The notes under the pieces: generated by a model | Seen by the model: the letters and a program-made list of their open reading frames with translations, nothing else | Told to the model about the DNA's origin: nothing | Databases searched by the model: none | Made by a program: the position numbers and the translations under genes | Part shown: positions 63,501-64,000 of the stretch, piece by piece | How the letters are laid out: each line of letters starts with the position of its first letter | Numbering within the stretch: the stretch's first letter is position 1 | DNA from: Emydura subglobosa | Lineage: Eukaryota; Chordata; Testudines; Chelidae | Length of the DNA stretch: 64,000 nucleotides | Assembly (NCBI GenBank): GCA_007922225.1 | Contig: ML679958.1 | Coordinates: 57,120,838 to 57,184,837 of the forward strand | Direction: 5' to 3'

Positions 63501-64000
63501 GCCTGAAAATCCTTGCTGGATTTTTTCAGAGATTTTCCACCACAGAAACAGAAAATATATTTTGGCTGACTACTAGTTTTGAGCAAACATTGATTTCTTT
63601 GATATTGGTCTGAGTATGGTGCCTGACACCAGAATGCAGTTTCTTTTTTTAAAAAAAGAAACAACTTATGAGTTTTTGAAGACAAATTCCAAATATACTA
63701 TGGGGGAAAGAGTATTTGACTGTGTGGGTAGTAGCAGGGAGACTATTTCAAATAGAGAAGATATGAAATGAAGAAAAAAAAGCAATGCTCATTTTGAATT
63801 GCAGCAAGAGTACACACTCTTATGTATGTCTTACTCATATTATAGTCCTGATGACATTGCACTTAAAATGCGTGCAGGACCCAGATCTTCTTAACCTTGT
63901 GCATAGGCTCTTTGATTACTTAATTATAAAACATAAAACTCTATTTTGGTTGCACGTCTTATTTTGCAGCATGGCACCCATTGTTAATTTTGCATATTAT
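60584..64000 (-). other. EPSTI1: EPSTI1 intron 1 (partial)
   Basis: Upstream of exon 2 to the window edge. No GC-rich promoter, CpG cluster or exon-1-like sequence is seen. A MIR-like piece lies at 61062-61160. Otherwise the sequence is AT-rich and without recognised repeats. Confidence 0.6.
61062..61160 (+). mobile_element. MIR-like SINE fragment
   Basis: CCTCAGTTTCCTCATCTATA followed by AAATGGGGAAAG is the central phrase of MIR SINEs. A GAAGGACTTTG-type end follows. Confidence 0.6.

Noticed and set aside
1..64000. A CRISPR array, operon or other prokaryotic-style system
   Set aside because: No regularly spaced repeats, no long contiguous genes and no bacterial signals; the sequence is clearly intron-containing vertebrate DNA.

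Overview
The window is vertebrate nuclear DNA, AT-rich and intron-dominated. The repeat mix points to a turtle, with a crocodilian or other sauropsid as second choice. It has many CR1 LINE copies with the ending usual in sauropsids (a CTATGA-type tail), short hAT elements with CAGNGGTTCTCAACC ends, a Ty3/Gypsy remnant and a few MIR-like SINEs. There are no bacterial features, rRNA or tRNA genes, or CRISPR arrays.

I recognise one host gene: EPSTI1 (epithelial stromal interaction 1), on the minus strand across almost the whole window. Ten exons can be placed: 60525-60583, 57059-57142, 51003-51076, 50294-50377, 38028-38101, 19994-20087, 16075-16158, 4230-4303, 2138-2243 and a terminal exon beginning at 2026 with its stop at 2018-2020. 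All ten have GT/AG borders and compatible phases. Together they make 742 nt, or 246 codons plus stop after the first split base, and they follow the order of the mammalian protein. The first coding exon and promoter are not seen and should lie beyond 64000. A 3' UTR with candidate poly(A) signals lies at about 1565-2017.

The rest is intron and downstream flank filled with transposable elements. 1-1580: a CR1 tail and two hAT MITEs with perfect 8-bp target duplications. 4.3-16 kb: a pile-up of CR1 copies, including one nested in another, plus foldback and unclassified repeats. 16-20 kb: an old CR1 piece and a short hAT MITE. 20-38 kb: a 2-kb hAT element with a decayed transposase lacking its catalytic core, a Gypsy retrotransposon with two LTRs but no reverse transcriptase, and four further CR1 copies. 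38-50 kb: a young CR1, a MIR, MITE-like repeats, and a CR1 split by a hAT MITE. 51-60 kb: older CR1 pieces and a GC-rich foldback element. 60.6-64 kb: little beyond a MIR-like fragment.

The most interesting observation is inside the host gene. Exons 5-6-7 and 8-9-10 have parallel lengths (84-74-94 and 84-74-106 bp), identical phases (0-0, 0-2, 2-0) and matching residues, including LDRL at the same place in the third exon. This suggests that the coiled-coil region of EPSTI1 arose by tandem duplication of a three-exon cassette.
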